Positions 42,571 through 50,813 are shown, counted from the first letter of the stretch. The stretch is DNA of 64,000 nucleotides from Hyphomicrobiaceae bacterium (GCA_020442165.1 JAGRKV010000088.1:53458-117457), one strand, 5' to 3'. Made by a program: numbers and translations. The notes: generated by a model not told the origin, from the sequence alone.

Positions 42571-43803
42571 ATGAAGAAAGCGGACGGCTTGCGCCGTGTC
42601 GTTGTGACCGGCCTCGGCATGGTCACGCCGATAGGTCTTGATTCCAACGAGACCTGGGCTTCCATCAAGGAAGGCAAATGCGGCGTAAGCCGCGTTGAGA
42701 ACTTCCCGCTGGGTGATCTTTACATCCACATCGCCGGCGAGATTAAGGGGTTCGACCCCGCCACCCACGTCAAGAGCAAGAAGGTCCAGTACGGCGATCG
42801 CTACTCCTGGTTCGCCGGACGCGCCGCTGATGAGGCCTGGACCATGTCCGGCCTGCCGACACCTTATGTCAATCCTTACCGCGCCTGCTGCATTATCGGC
42901 TCGGGTGCTGGTGGATACTCGACCGTCGAGACTGCCTATCGCGATCTCTTCATCCACAACAAGAAGGCCACCCACCCGCTGACGCTGCTGCGCATCATCG
43001 GTTCTTCGGCCTCCGCGCATGTCGGCATCGAATACGGCATCAAAGGTCCGACGTTCGCAACCTGCTCGGCGTGTTCGACCGCGACCCACGCCATCGGACT
43101 GGCCTATGACTATATCCGCAACGGGCTCGTCGACGTCGGTGTGGCCGGCGCCTCTGAGGCGGTTCTGACCTATGGTTCTATGCGCACATGGCAGGCCATG
43201 CGCGTGCTTTCGCCGGATGGCTGCTTCCCGTTCTCCAAGAAGCGCAATGGGACGGTGCTCGGTGAGGGTGCGGGCATTCTCGTGCTGGAAGAGTATGAGC
43301 ACGCCAAGCGTCGCGGGGCCACGATACTCGCCGAACTGATGGGCTTTGGCATGTCCTCAGACAGCAAGGACATGGTCAACCCGGATATCGAGGGCCCGCG
43401 TTCGGCCATGCAGTTTGCACTTGAAGATGCCGGGCTCGATCCCTCCGAAATCGACTACCTCAATGCACATGGCACCGCGACCGCTCTGAACGACGTCAAC
43501 GAGACCAATGCCATCAAGGACGTCTTCGGCGAGCACGCCTACAAGATGGCGATCTCGTCCACAAAGTCGATGCACGGTCACTTGCTCGGCGCGGGCGGGG
43601 GCGTCGAGGCGGGCATCTGCATCAAGGCGATCAACGAAGGGTTTATTCCGCCGACCGTCGGCTACAGCGATCCGGACCCCAAGTGCGACCTCGACTATGT
43701 TCCCAACGAGGGCCGTAGCCAGAAAGTCCGCTACACGATGTCGAACTCATTCGCCTTCGGCGGTCTCAATGCCGTGCTAGTACTCGGCCCGGCGCCGGCC
43801 TGA
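42571..43803 (+). CDS. beta-ketoacyl-ACP synthase of the AcpXL system (FabF type)
   Basis: The 410-residue condensing enzyme begins RRVVVTGLGMVTPIGLDSNE and has the catalytic triad: cysteine in PTFATCSACSTATHA near residue 165, histidine in YLNAHGTATALNDVNE and histidine in TKSMHGHLLGAGG. It elongates acyl chains bound to an acyl carrier protein and, from its place after acpXL, is likely one of the two FabF-like enzymes that build very-long-chain acyl groups. GSSASAHVGIEYGIK matches the family. A strong terminator follows at 43837. Confidence 0.92.
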   Translation: MKKADGLRRVVVTGLGMVTPIGLDSNETWASIKEGKCGVSRVENFPLGDLYIHIAGEIKGFDPATHVKSKKVQYGDRYSWFAGRAADEAWTMSGLPTPYVNPYRACCIIGSGAGGYSTVETAYRDLFIHNKKATHPLTLLRIIGSSASAHVGIEYGIKGPTFATCSACSTATHAIGLAYDYIRNGLVDVGVAGASEAVLTYGSMRTWQAMRVLSPDGCFPFSKKRNGTVLGEGAGILVLEEYEHAKRRGATILAELMGFGMSSDSKDMVNPDIEGPRSAMQFALEDAGLDPSEIDYLNAHGTATALNDVNETNAIKDVFGEHAYKMAISSTKSMHGHLLGAGGGVEAGICIKAINEGFIPPTVGYSDPDPKCDLDYVPNEGRSQKVRYTMSNSFAFGGLNAVLVLGPAPA

Positions 43804-43836
43804 TCGGCTCTGCTGGAGACATCGCGATCACAATAC

Positions 43837-43857
43837 CGGGCGCCACCTTGGCGCCCG
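43837..43857 (+). terminator. intrinsic terminator after the AcpXL ketosynthase
   Basis: CGGGCGCCA and TGGCGCCCG form a perfect 9-bp stem around a 3-base loop, followed by AATTGTTTTG. It is a strong rho-independent terminator 34 bases after the stop and separates the lipid genes from the cyclophilin-like genes. Confidence 0.85.
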
Positions 43858-43881
43858 AATTGTTTTGTGCCTTGATACAGC

Positions 43882-44358
43882 ATGCCGACCGATATCCTTC
43901 GCCGAGTGAGCCCGCATAATAGGCGGGCAACGCGCCCTGCGAATACAGAGGCACGAGGCGAGCGTATCATTCAAATAGTGGCTGGAAACGCGCGGCTGAT
44001 GGCGCGCCTGCGCGATACAGCGACGGCAGACCGCATCTGGCAGTCACTCCCCCTGTTTGCTGCTGCCGAGCCATGGGGTGAGAGTATCCATTTCGAGATC
44101 CCGGTGTCGAGCGGGCGCGACCGCGCCGCGCGTATCAATGGTACGCTGGGTGAGATCTGCTATTGGCCGGACGAGCGCCGCATCATCATCGCCTATGGCC
44201 CGACCCCACTCTCGCGGCCGGGCGAAATCCGCATGCCGGTGCCGGTCAATATCGTCGCTGACACGCTGGGCGACGTTGGAGACTTGCGGCTGGTGCGGCC
44301 GGGTGAAAAGATTTCCCTGTTGCGCTCAAGCGACCAGGACCGGTCAGGGAGGCAATAG
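43882..44358 (+). CDS. cyclophilin-like fold protein, first of a tandem pair
   Basis: The homologous part runs from about residue 29, with IIQIVAGNARLMARLRDTAT, ADRIWQSLPLFAAAEPWGES, YFEIPVSSG-like strand IHFEIPVSSGRD and YWPDERRIIIAYGPTPLSRP. This is the small beta-barrel family with cyclophilin fold (DUF369/cyclophilin-like), whose function is unknown; proline isomerase activity is not demonstrated for it. The N-terminal 28 residues from the ATG at 43882 are basic and not conserved, so the true start may be different. The next gene is a paralogue 61 bases on. Confidence 0.75.
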   Translation: MPTDILRRVSPHNRRATRPANTEARGERIIQIVAGNARLMARLRDTATADRIWQSLPLFAAAEPWGESIHFEIPVSSGRDRAARINGTLGEICYWPDERRIIIAYGPTPLSRPGEIRMPVPVNIVADTLGDVGDLRLVRPGEKISLLRSSDQDRSGRQ

Positions 44359-44419
44359 CTTGGCGCCTGCGCAGCGGATCTGACGCTGCAGGCAATGCAA
44401 CTAGAAGCGGGAGGAAGTC

Positions 44420-44797
44420 TTGCGGGAAATTCTCATCCGCGCTGGCGACGTGGCGATCCGCGCGCGCCTGCTCGATACCCCCACGGCCGATAGGATCTGG
44501 AACGCACTGCCGATCTATGCCCAGGCGCAGACATGGGGCCAGGAGGTCTATTTCAGGACACCCCTGAGCGTTGTTCTCGAGCCCGGCGCCCGCGATGTCG
44601 TCGAGCCCGGCCAGATCGCGTTTTGGCCGGACGGCGATGCAATCGCCATCGGCTTTGGACCAACGCCGGTCTCGCGCAACGGTGAGATCCGCCTGGCTAG
44701 CCCATGCAACATATGGGCTGAGGCACTGGATGATGTTCGCACCTTGCGGTCCGTTCATGGTGGCTCGTCGATCGCGGTGATCGAGGCAGACAGTTGA
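44420..44797 (+). CDS. cyclophilin-like fold protein, second of a tandem pair
   Basis: The 125-residue protein shares with its neighbour ARLLDTPTADRIWNALPIYA, GQEVYFRTPLSVVLEPGARD and AFWPDGDAIAIGFGPTPVSR. It starts at a TTG, supported by GGAGG six bases upstream and by the point where the family sequence begins. Members bind small ligands or act as peptide-binding folds; no specific role is known. It retains the shared GFGPTPVSRNGEIR region, so both copies are probably functional. A role in cell-envelope protein folding is only suggested by the neighbouring lipid genes. Confidence 0.85.
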   Translation: MREILIRAGDVAIRARLLDTPTADRIWNALPIYAQAQTWGQEVYFRTPLSVVLEPGARDVVEPGQIAFWPDGDAIAIGFGPTPVSRNGEIRLASPCNIWAEALDDVRTLRSVHGGSSIAVIEADS

Positions 44798-44866
44798 GCC
44801 GCTCGAAGCCATGATCGTCGTCCGGGTTCGTGTCTGCCCTTCAAGGAGCCGGAGCCCGACGACAAC

Positions 44867-44906
44867 CCCGCGCGATGGTTTGGCGGGCGGCATCGCGCCA
44901 GGAAAA
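44867..44906. repeat. hairpin repeat near tRNA-Ile, copy 1
   Basis: The 40-base unit begins CCCGCGCGATGG and ends CGCCAGGAAAA. It contains GCGCGATG and its reverse complement CATCGCGC as an 8-bp stem with a 13-base loop. It differs from copy 2 at one base. Confidence 0.75.
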
Positions 44907-44940
44907 CGGTGGCGGTGAGAGGAGTAGCCTCGAACCGGAA

Positions 44941-44980
44941 CCCGCGCGATGGGTTGGCGGGCGGCATCGCGCCAGGAAAA
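44941..44980. repeat. hairpin repeat near tRNA-Ile, copy 2
   Basis: This copy begins 74 bases after copy 1 and shows the same 8-bp stem. It ends one base before the encoded CCA of tRNA-Ile on the opposite strand, so transcripts of the tRNA would run into it. Confidence 0.75.
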
Positions 44981-44981
44981 A

Positions 44982-45057
44982 TGGTGGGCCCGGCAGGATT
45001 CGAACCTGCAACCAGACGGTTATGAGCCGCCAGCTCTAACCATTGAGCTACGGGCCC
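44982..45057 (-). tRNA. tRNA-Ile (CAT anticodon, lysidine type)
   Basis: The 76-base gene on the minus strand has acceptor arms GGGCCCG/CGGGCCC, an encoded CCA, D-arm GTAGCTCAATGGTTAGAGC, anticodon loop CTCATAA and T-arm with GGTTCGAATCC. With CAT anticodon this could be Met, but the acceptor and D-arm sequences match the Ile2 tRNA whose C34 is modified to lysidine by TilS, reading AUA. Confidence 0.92.
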
Positions 45058-45393
45058 CACACACCGGCGCATGCGGCGATATTCCGTGGCGGCAGCACGC
45101 CATAGCAAAGCCGGCGCCGCGGGAGGATGCATTTGCCAGTCGTTGGCGACGCCTTCTGTTGCACTATTTCATGACCGATTGGCTACCTGAAATTTCTATG
45201 ACGAAGGCACCTTTTGGGAGGTGCGTGCCCCCAAGTACCAGCTGTTTTTGCATCAAGACGGCAGCGAGACCCCGTCCATGCCGCAGTTCTTCCCATATCA
45301 GCGGCCACAGTGGCTGGATGCTATGGGTCCTGCCTCCACAACCCGGCCGGGGCGGTCCTGCTAGTGGAGCTCAAAATGGATGGTGAGGCAGGA
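45058..45393. other. 336-base region without a supported gene
   Basis: The region between tRNA-Ile and the SIMPL gene holds plus-strand frames that run through the tRNA antisense and are spurious. Nothing else is recognisable. The promoter of the SIMPL gene must lie in it. Confidence 0.35.
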
Positions 45394-46125
45394 ATGGGAA
45401 TGAACAGCGCCGTTTCGAAGCAGACGTTCCGAGCGATCACTTTGGCCGGTGCTATTTTGGCTGTCTTGACGCTGGCGTCGGGAGCAAATGCAGGAGAGGC
45501 GGGTATGCAGCGTCACGTTACAGTCTCGGCGCAAGGCAAGGTGTCGGCGCGGCCCGACATGGCAAACCTGTCGAGCGGGGTGGTGAGCGAGGCGGCAACG
45601 GCTGGCGAAGCTCTTGCCAGCAACAACGTAGCTATGAAGAATTTGGTTTCCAGTCTCAAGGACTGGGGCATTGCTTCCGGCGACATCCAGACTTCTGGCT
45701 TCAACGTATCGCCGCGCTACACCCACAACAGGGATGGCAAGCCGCCGAGCATCGAGGGCTATTCGGTCACCAATGATGTCCATGTCGTCGTGCGCGATCT
45801 TACCCGCCTTGGTGATCTCCTCGACCAGCTCGTCCGTCTGGGCGCCAACCGCATCGGATCGTTATCGTTCGATGTCTCCAGCGCGGAGACCCTGAAGGAT
45901 GATGCCCGCAAGCTGGCGATTGCGAATGCGCGCCAGCGGGCCGAGCTATACGCCGCGGCCGCCGGCGCGCGCGTAGGCCAAGTCCTCTCGATCTCCGAAG
46001 ATAGCACCCACGTAGCCCCCCGTGGCCCCATGATGGCACGCGCAGCAATGTCTGAAGGTGTGCCGGTCGCGGAGGGCAGTCAGGACATAGAAGCCCGCGT
46101 TACAGTCACCTGGGAGCTGCAATAA
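45394..46125 (+). CDS. SIMPL (DUF541) domain periplasmic protein
   Basis: The 243-residue precursor has a signal peptide (FRAITLAGAILAVLTLASGA, cleavage near ANA) and a SIMPL domain with VTVSAQGKVSARPDMANLSS, LKDWGIASGDIQTSGFNVSP, YSVTNDVHVVVRDLTRLGDL and ARQRAELYAAAAGARVGQVL. Proteins with this domain are periplasmic or outer-membrane-associated and of largely unknown function, with links to stress and kinase signalling in other organisms. I preferred the ATG at 45394 because GGTGAGG lies ahead; an ATG at 45376 is possible. Confidence 0.9.
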   Translation: MGMNSAVSKQTFRAITLAGAILAVLTLASGANAGEAGMQRHVTVSAQGKVSARPDMANLSSGVVSEAATAGEALASNNVAMKNLVSSLKDWGIASGDIQTSGFNVSPRYTHNRDGKPPSIEGYSVTNDVHVVVRDLTRLGDLLDQLVRLGANRIGSLSFDVSSAETLKDDARKLAIANARQRAELYAAAAGARVGQVLSISEDSTHVAPRGPMMARAAMSEGVPVAEGSQDIEARVTVTWELQ

Positions 46126-46335
46126 CGCGCACTGTGTGGATGCAGCGGTGGTGGCACATCCAGCGTTGGCGCCAGCGTTTTCTGGCGCCTGAAATCGTCA
46201 ATGCGCTGTAAACCATGAAATGCAGTAATCCGAATAAAATCCAGTCTAAGCACCCGATTAACTTGCCGTTTACCGCCCCGGTTAAACTCACTTTAGGTCA
46301 ATTGGATACAACCTCTCCGTCGGAGCCAGAGGTGT

Positions 46336-48150
46336 ATGATGCGCAGACTGTTCAGAACATGTGATAGGGCCAACCAGACCGAGCCACGCTCAAGCCTTCT
46401 CGATGCACTGATCGACCGCCGCGGCAGCATCAAGGTGATGACCGCGCTTCTCATCGTACCTCTCATAGCCACGGTTGCCTTCGCAATTGACTACACGCGC
46501 GTTGTCAACGTCCGCAGCCACTTGCAGGCGGCGGCCGATGCCGCAGTTCTGGCAGCCAAGATGTCAGGCACGGACACCACGGATGCGGCGACTGCTGCAG
46601 CCCAGAGCTTTGCCAAGGCGAATTCGACAAATCTGACCGGCGTGTCGCTCAAGTCGGTTACGACAACGCCGACCGCAGGTGGTTTCAAGGTCGAACTAGC
46701 GGCAACGGTTCCGACACCTTTCGCCTCGGTGATCGGCTTTCCCAATATGGAAGTCGCGGTGGGCTCAGAGTCCGTTTTCGGTTCTGCGGATATGGAAGTT
46801 GCACTCGTACTCGACGTCACCGGCTCGATGTCTGGTGCCATGGAGGATCTCAAGCAAGGTGCGAAGGATCTTACCGGAGCGCTTTTCGGCACCGCTGGAT
46901 CGAACAATAAGATCAAGATGGCGGTGGTGCCCTATGCCGGCACGGTGAACATCGGCAATGGTTTCACACAGTTGTCCTGGATGGATCAGAACGGCGACGG
47001 CTGGCTTGCCGGCAAAGGCCTATCCGAGCATTGGGCAGGATACGAACCCGGATGCACCTATACGCCCGGTAGCGGTACCGATCCGGGTCCCGGCACAGGC
47101 ACATTCGGCTGGTTGGGCGACCATCTGCCAAAGTTTGCAGGCATCTTGCAGTCCGTTTTTGGGATCTCGCAAGCCCAGGCCGCAACAGCCGCGGATGTCC
47201 CGCCTGGTTACACGTTCCTTCCTGATTGCTGGTTCGTCAATCCGAAGGTGAACAGCTTTTCGATTTTCAATCAGCTTGGCGTCACCTGGAAAGGCTGCGT
47301 CATGGCGCGAGAGGACTGGAACGACCGCGACGTCTCCGACGAGCCGCCCAGCATCGTTGACGCGGATTCGCTGTTTGAACCTTGGCTCTGGCCCGATACG
47401 ACCGACCAGTCCGCAATCGATGCCAAAGGCTACTCATGGGATACGGTGAATGATTACATTCCCGATCGCCTCGATTTGCGGGATGCGGCTGCACCGGTGT
47501 TCAATGGTGACTGGATTGGCTGGGGCCATCACAATCTCTACAAGTATCCGGCTGGTGCCGGCCTTGTGATCGTCGACGAGACCGGTCCCGACACAATGGG
47601 GCCCAACAAGGGGTGCCCTGATCCTTTGCTGCCCCTCACGGCGAACCAGTCGGATGTGGACAGCCGCATCGACAGCCTGATGCACTGGAATGGTTCAGGC
47701 ACCAACACCGCCGAGGGTGTGGCCTGGGGCATGCGTGTCCTGTCGCCGGGCGCACCATTCACCGAAGGATCGAGCGATCCAAATGTGCGGAAGGTGATGG
47801 TCGTCATGACCGACGGCGTCAACAATCTCAACCCCTCCATGGATGACTCCATCAAGTCCGAGTTCTCGACTTATGCCTACCTGTGGGACGGGCGCATCCA
47901 GCCATCAACCTATGACGGTTTCCGTCAGCAGACCGACACACGCATGCTCAAGGCTTGTGAATTCGCCAAGGCACAGAACATCGATATCTATACGGTGGCA
48001 TTCAACATCGCCGACCAGGCAGCGCTGGATCTTCTGAAGACGTGTGCCTCAAAGTTGCCCTACGCCTACACCGCCACCACCGCAGGTGAACTCGTCGATG
48101 CCTTCCGTTCAATCGGCAAGAGCCTGTCCGATCTCCGGTTGTCGCGATAG
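46336..48150 (+). CDS. TadG-like pilus assembly protein with von Willebrand A domain
   Basis: The 604-residue protein starts with a basic segment and a TadE/TadG-type hydrophobic helix RRGSIKVMTALLIVPLIATV, followed by VRSHLQAAADAAVLAAK. From about residue 152 it has a von Willebrand factor A domain with MIDAS motif LVLDVTGSMSGAMEDLKQGA and, near residue 490, VRKVMVVMTDGVNNLNPSMD. Such TadG-like proteins are exported and surface-exposed and often not linked to a tad operon, as here. The long insert between the MIDAS parts (residues 200-410) is rich in Trp, Pro and Gly and carries no known domain. A similar smaller protein is at 53781. Confidence 0.9.
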   Translation: MMRRLFRTCDRANQTEPRSSLLDALIDRRGSIKVMTALLIVPLIATVAFAIDYTRVVNVRSHLQAAADAAVLAAKMSGTDTTDAATAAAQSFAKANSTNLTGVSLKSVTTTPTAGGFKVELAATVPTPFASVIGFPNMEVAVGSESVFGSADMEVALVLDVTGSMSGAMEDLKQGAKDLTGALFGTAGSNNKIKMAVVPYAGTVNIGNGFTQLSWMDQNGDGWLAGKGLSEHWAGYEPGCTYTPGSGTDPGPGTGTFGWLGDHLPKFAGILQSVFGISQAQAATAADVPPGYTFLPDCWFVNPKVNSFSIFNQLGVTWKGCVMAREDWNDRDVSDEPPSIVDADSLFEPWLWPDTTDQSAIDAKGYSWDTVNDYIPDRLDLRDAAAPVFNGDWIGWGHHNLYKYPAGAGLVIVDETGPDTMGPNKGCPDPLLPLTANQSDVDSRIDSLMHWNGSGTNTAEGVAWGMRVLSPGAPFTEGSSDPNVRKVMVVMTDGVNNLNPSMDDSIKSEFSTYAYLWDGRIQPSTYDGFRQQTDTRMLKACEFAKAQNIDIYTVAFNIADQAALDLLKTCASKLPYAYTATTAGELVDAFRSIGKSLSDLRLSR

Positions 48151-48249
48151 ACGCGGCCGGAACGGCTGCTGACGTCACGCTTCGCAACGCGCTGAACAGT
48201 GCGCCTCGTCCGGCGGTAACAGCCATCCCCGGATCGAGATTGAAGGCAG

Positions 48250-49167
48250 TCAGGTAAGATCTACGATGCGGACGCGCGCAGCTGTTTCGGCAGCTTGCGC
48301 ACCCGACTGCTCCAGCCAGTCGGTGAAATTGCGCATTTCGCCGCCGTGGCGCAGCGTGCGCAGATGTCTTAGATCGACGATGGCCGAGACCCATCCAGGT
48401 TCATTGATGCGGCCCTCTGCCAGCACCCCGGTATTCGACACGCCAAATTCGGCGGGGACATAGATGCCCGCTGCCCCGGTATTGTAGTCGACGGCAGCCG
48501 ACCATGTTGCTTCCCCTATCGTGGGGCTCGTTACAGCAACAATCTGGTTCTCAAGCGCGCGCGCCATGGCACCCGTTCGCACGCGGTAGTTACCCGATAT
48601 CCGCTCGGTGCATTGCGGAACAAGCAGCACGTCAGCGCCGGCCACGGCCATAGCCCGTGCAAGATAGGGAAACTCGCTATCGTAGCAGATCGTGACGCCG
48701 ATAGCCCCGATCCGCGTCTTGAACACGGCAAGCTCGTCTCCGGCCGTCATCTTCCAATCCCGCTCGAAAGGCGTCAGGATCAGTTTGTGCTGTTCGCCGA
48801 CCTTGCCGTTAGGCGTCACCAGTTGCGCGGCGTTGACGAACCCGCCATCGGCTCGTTGCTTCGGCCCGCTGCCAGCCAGGATGTGGACGCGATGCTGCCG
48901 CGCAAGCTCCTGGTGAAGGGCTGTCCGTTCATCGGCAAGTCCCGCGACGGCCGTCAGCGTGGCGTTGAGATCGCCAAAGACAGCAGGGCCCAGTGCGTGC
49001 GCCTGTTCAATGGCGGCATATTCGGGAAACACGAGCAGATCCGCACCCGTTTCCGCGCCGGATTTTACCCAGAGTGCAACCTTGTCACGCCAGGCATCGA
49101 GACTTGCGACCGCATCGATCGGATATTGCGCTCCGGCGAGCTTGATCCTGTCCTGCATGACCTTCAC
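48250..49167 (-). CDS. nitrilase-superfamily carbon-nitrogen hydrolase
   Basis: The 305-residue protein has the Glu-Lys-Cys triad of the superfamily: Glu49 in LLVFPEYAAIEQ, Lys128 in GEQHKLILTPFERDW and Cys161 in VTICYDSEFPYLARAM. It should hydrolyse an amide, carbamoyl or nitrile substrate in the cytoplasm. Its start overlaps the GNAT gene's stop by four bases, so it is coupled to it. In other bacteria the two are fused as one GNAT/nitrilase protein, which supports joint function. Substrate unknown. Confidence 0.88.
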   Translation of the reverse strand: MKVMQDRIKLAGAQYPIDAVASLDAWRDKVALWVKSGAETGADLLVFPEYAAIEQAHALGPAVFGDLNATLTAVAGLADERTALHQELARQHRVHILAGSGPKQRADGGFVNAAQLVTPNGKVGEQHKLILTPFERDWKMTAGDELAVFKTRIGAIGVTICYDSEFPYLARAMAVAGADVLLVPQCTERISGNYRVRTGAMARALENQIVAVTSPTIGEATWSAAVDYNTGAAGIYVPAEFGVSNTGVLAEGRINEPGWVSAIVDLRHLRTLRHGGEMRNFTDWLEQSGAQAAETAARVRIVDLT

Positions 49168-49754
49168 AAATCCCGGATCCAGAATTGCAGCGCCTTCTCC
49201 GTCTCAACGCTCTGGTCGATATCCTTCCAGGCGAAGTGGGCAACGAGGCCAGGTGCGGGAGCATAGCCGCGCTTGCGCCAAAAGCCATCGAGTGCGCGAT
49301 AATCCTTCGGCTTCAGGGGATGATCTTCCGGGCGGACCACGCGGCAGAAGGTCGAGTATTTGAAACCGCCAAGTGCGCGCGCCTGTGCCTCCCGGTGGTC
49401 GAAAAAGGCGTGTCCGGCGCCACCCCCGCGATGGCCTGAAAGCAGTACGCTCTCGCCGCAGTAGAAGACTTCAGCAATATCGTAGCCGGCAGCGGCAAAC
49501 GGACCCTTGAACTCCTCGTCGGCGTGGATCATCGGCAGCCCGGTGGAGGCCCCGACGATCTTGTCGCCGTCACGCGCAATCACGCACACCGCACCGGGCG
49601 CAGCCGCGAAGGTCGCCAGATACTGCTCCTCGTATTCCAGCGTGCCGTCATAGAGGTAAGGCCAGTCGCGGAACACGATCATGCGCAGCCTCGCCAGATC
49701 AGGCAGCACAGCTTGAATGGCGCCGCCGGTCAGCGATGTCACTTCAAGCGTCAT
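49164..49754 (-). CDS. GNAT-family N-acetyltransferase
   Basis: The 196-residue protein has GNAT features: LRMIVFRDWPYLYDGTLEYE, GDKIVGASTGLPMIHADEEF, and a loop HRGGGAGHAFFDHREAQA in the acyl-CoA binding position (R/Q-x-x-G-x-G/A). It probably acylates an amine or amino acid. It overlaps panD at its start and the nitrilase gene at its end by four bases each. Fused GNAT/nitrilase proteins elsewhere suggest a shared pathway. Its acyl acceptor may be beta-alanine-derived, which is only inference from panD. Confidence 0.85.
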   Translation of the reverse strand: MTLEVTSLTGGAIQAVLPDLARLRMIVFRDWPYLYDGTLEYEEQYLATFAAAPGAVCVIARDGDKIVGASTGLPMIHADEEFKGPFAAAGYDIAEVFYCGESVLLSGHRGGGAGHAFFDHREAQARALGGFKYSTFCRVVRPEDHPLKPKDYRALDGFWRKRGYAPAPGLVAHFAWKDIDQSVETEKALQFWIRDL

Positions 49755-50110
49755 GAGTGAACCTTGTCTATCCGGTTCTTCTTGCCAACGATGACGATCG
49801 TGGGGGCGTGCGTGGGCGCTTCTTCCACATCCATCTGGGCATAGGCGCAGATGATGAGCTTGTCGCCCACGCAGGCCTTGCGGGCGGCGGCCCCATTGAG
49901 ACCGATGACGCCGGAACCCTTTTCACCCTCGATCACGTAGGTGGCAAACCGCTCGCCGTTGTCGATGTTGTAGATCTCGACGCGCTCGTTGATGAGAAGC
50001 CCTGACGCATCGATCAGCTTCGGATCGATGGAGATCGAACCTTCATAGTTGAGATCGCACTCGGTCACGGTGGCGCGATGCAGCTTGCACTTCAGCATCG
50101 TCACGAGCAT
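49751..50110 (-). CDS. panD: aspartate 1-decarboxylase
   Basis: The 119-residue proenzyme has MLKCKLHRATVTECDLNYEG followed by SISID, so the self-cleavage site that makes the pyruvoyl group lies between Gly24 and Ser25 with the ATG at 50110, as in Escherichia coli. Other family parts are NIDNGERFATYVIEGEKGSG and DKLIICAYAQMD. PanD converts aspartate to beta-alanine for pantothenate and coenzyme A. panB and panC are not adjacent; it is the second gene in a group that continues with GNAT and nitrilase genes, so beta-alanine may be used in another way. Confidence 0.94.
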   Translation of the reverse strand: MLVTMLKCKLHRATVTECDLNYEGSISIDPKLIDASGLLINERVEIYNIDNGERFATYVIEGEKGSGVIGLNGAAARKACVGDKLIICAYAQMDVEEAPTHAPTIVIVGKKNRIDKVHS

Positions 50111-50163
50111 GGGCAGTGTCCTTCACAAGTTCAGCGGCACGATCAGCGCAGGAGGTGAATGAC

Positions 50164-50583
50164 TCAACCTGCAACCTGAGCAATCCAGTCGGTCAGATTG
50201 TAATATGTTGTCACCCGCTCGATCTTGCCATCCCTGATGACGAAGAAGGTGCCAGCCGGCAGCACGTAGGTTTGCCCCTTGGCATCAGGCAACCCGCTAT
50301 CGGTATTGAGATAGGTGCCGTGGACGTTGAACTCAGCGGCAGCGCGCGTCCCGTCTTCATTCACCATGATGGTGATGTTTTCCAGACGCTCCTTGTAGTG
50401 GTGGTCCATGCGGGCATTGAACGCCTTGAATTTCTCCAGTCCGACCCGCCTCTCGCCCTGGTTGACGTCATGAATGACATCGTCGCTCAGGAAGGCGAGC
50501 ATGCCCTTGCTGTCGCCGTTGTTGAAAGCATCATAGTAGTTCTTGATTAGGGCCTCGGTTTCAGCGCGGCTCATATCGGGCAC
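50164..50583 (-). CDS. SnoaL-like / ketosteroid isomerase-related protein
   Basis: The 139-residue protein has the NTF2-like fold of SnoaL and ketosteroid-isomerase relatives: ALIKNYYDAFNNGDSKGMLA, FLSDDVIHDVNQGERRVGLE and GTFFVIRDGKIERVTTYYNL. These are a broad class of small-molecule isomerases, cyclases and binding proteins, so function cannot be given. It is the first gene upstream of panD with 53 bases between, and so likely begins the operon. The ATG at 50583 or 50574 (MSRAE) may be used. Confidence 0.87.
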   Translation of the reverse strand: MPDMSRAETEALIKNYYDAFNNGDSKGMLAFLSDDVIHDVNQGERRVGLEKFKAFNARMDHHYKERLENITIMVNEDGTRAAAEFNVHGTYLNTDSGLPDAKGQTYVLPAGTFFVIRDGKIERVTTYYNLTDWIAQVAG

Positions 50584-50617
50584 TCCATCGGATTGGCTGG
50601 GGTGGAAATGGCTATAG

Positions 50618-50638
50618 CGGTGCAGGCGAACTGCACCG
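50618..50638. terminator. hairpin upstream of the SnoaL-like gene
   Basis: CGGTGCAG and CTGCACCG form a perfect 8-bp stem with loop GCGAA. It lies between the start of the SnoaL-like gene and the end of the small lysine-rich gene, both on the minus strand. There is no T-run, so it may be a leader hairpin instead of a terminator. Confidence 0.4.
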
Positions 50639-50813
50639 TCGGATTTGGCAGCTCGAATAGCAGATCGCGTATGCCAGAACCATGCGTTTTCAGCGCCACC
50701 CGAAGGGGTGGTAAAAGTCCAGGCTGGAAGAGGAGTTTTTACCCCTTTGAACCCAAATCTGGCGACAACTTGGCCCCAAAACGCAAATCGGACACCCGCT
50801 GGGTGCCCGACGC

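Noticed and set aside
44867..45057. Attachment site of an integrated element at tRNA-Ile
   Set aside because: The tandem repeat lies beside the tRNA but does not copy its 3' end, and no integrase or island boundary is present.
44949..45386. Plus-strand frame over tRNA-Ile containing RQDSNLQP
   Set aside because: It is the antisense reading of the tRNA gene, a known source of false protein entries; no start signal or domain supports it.
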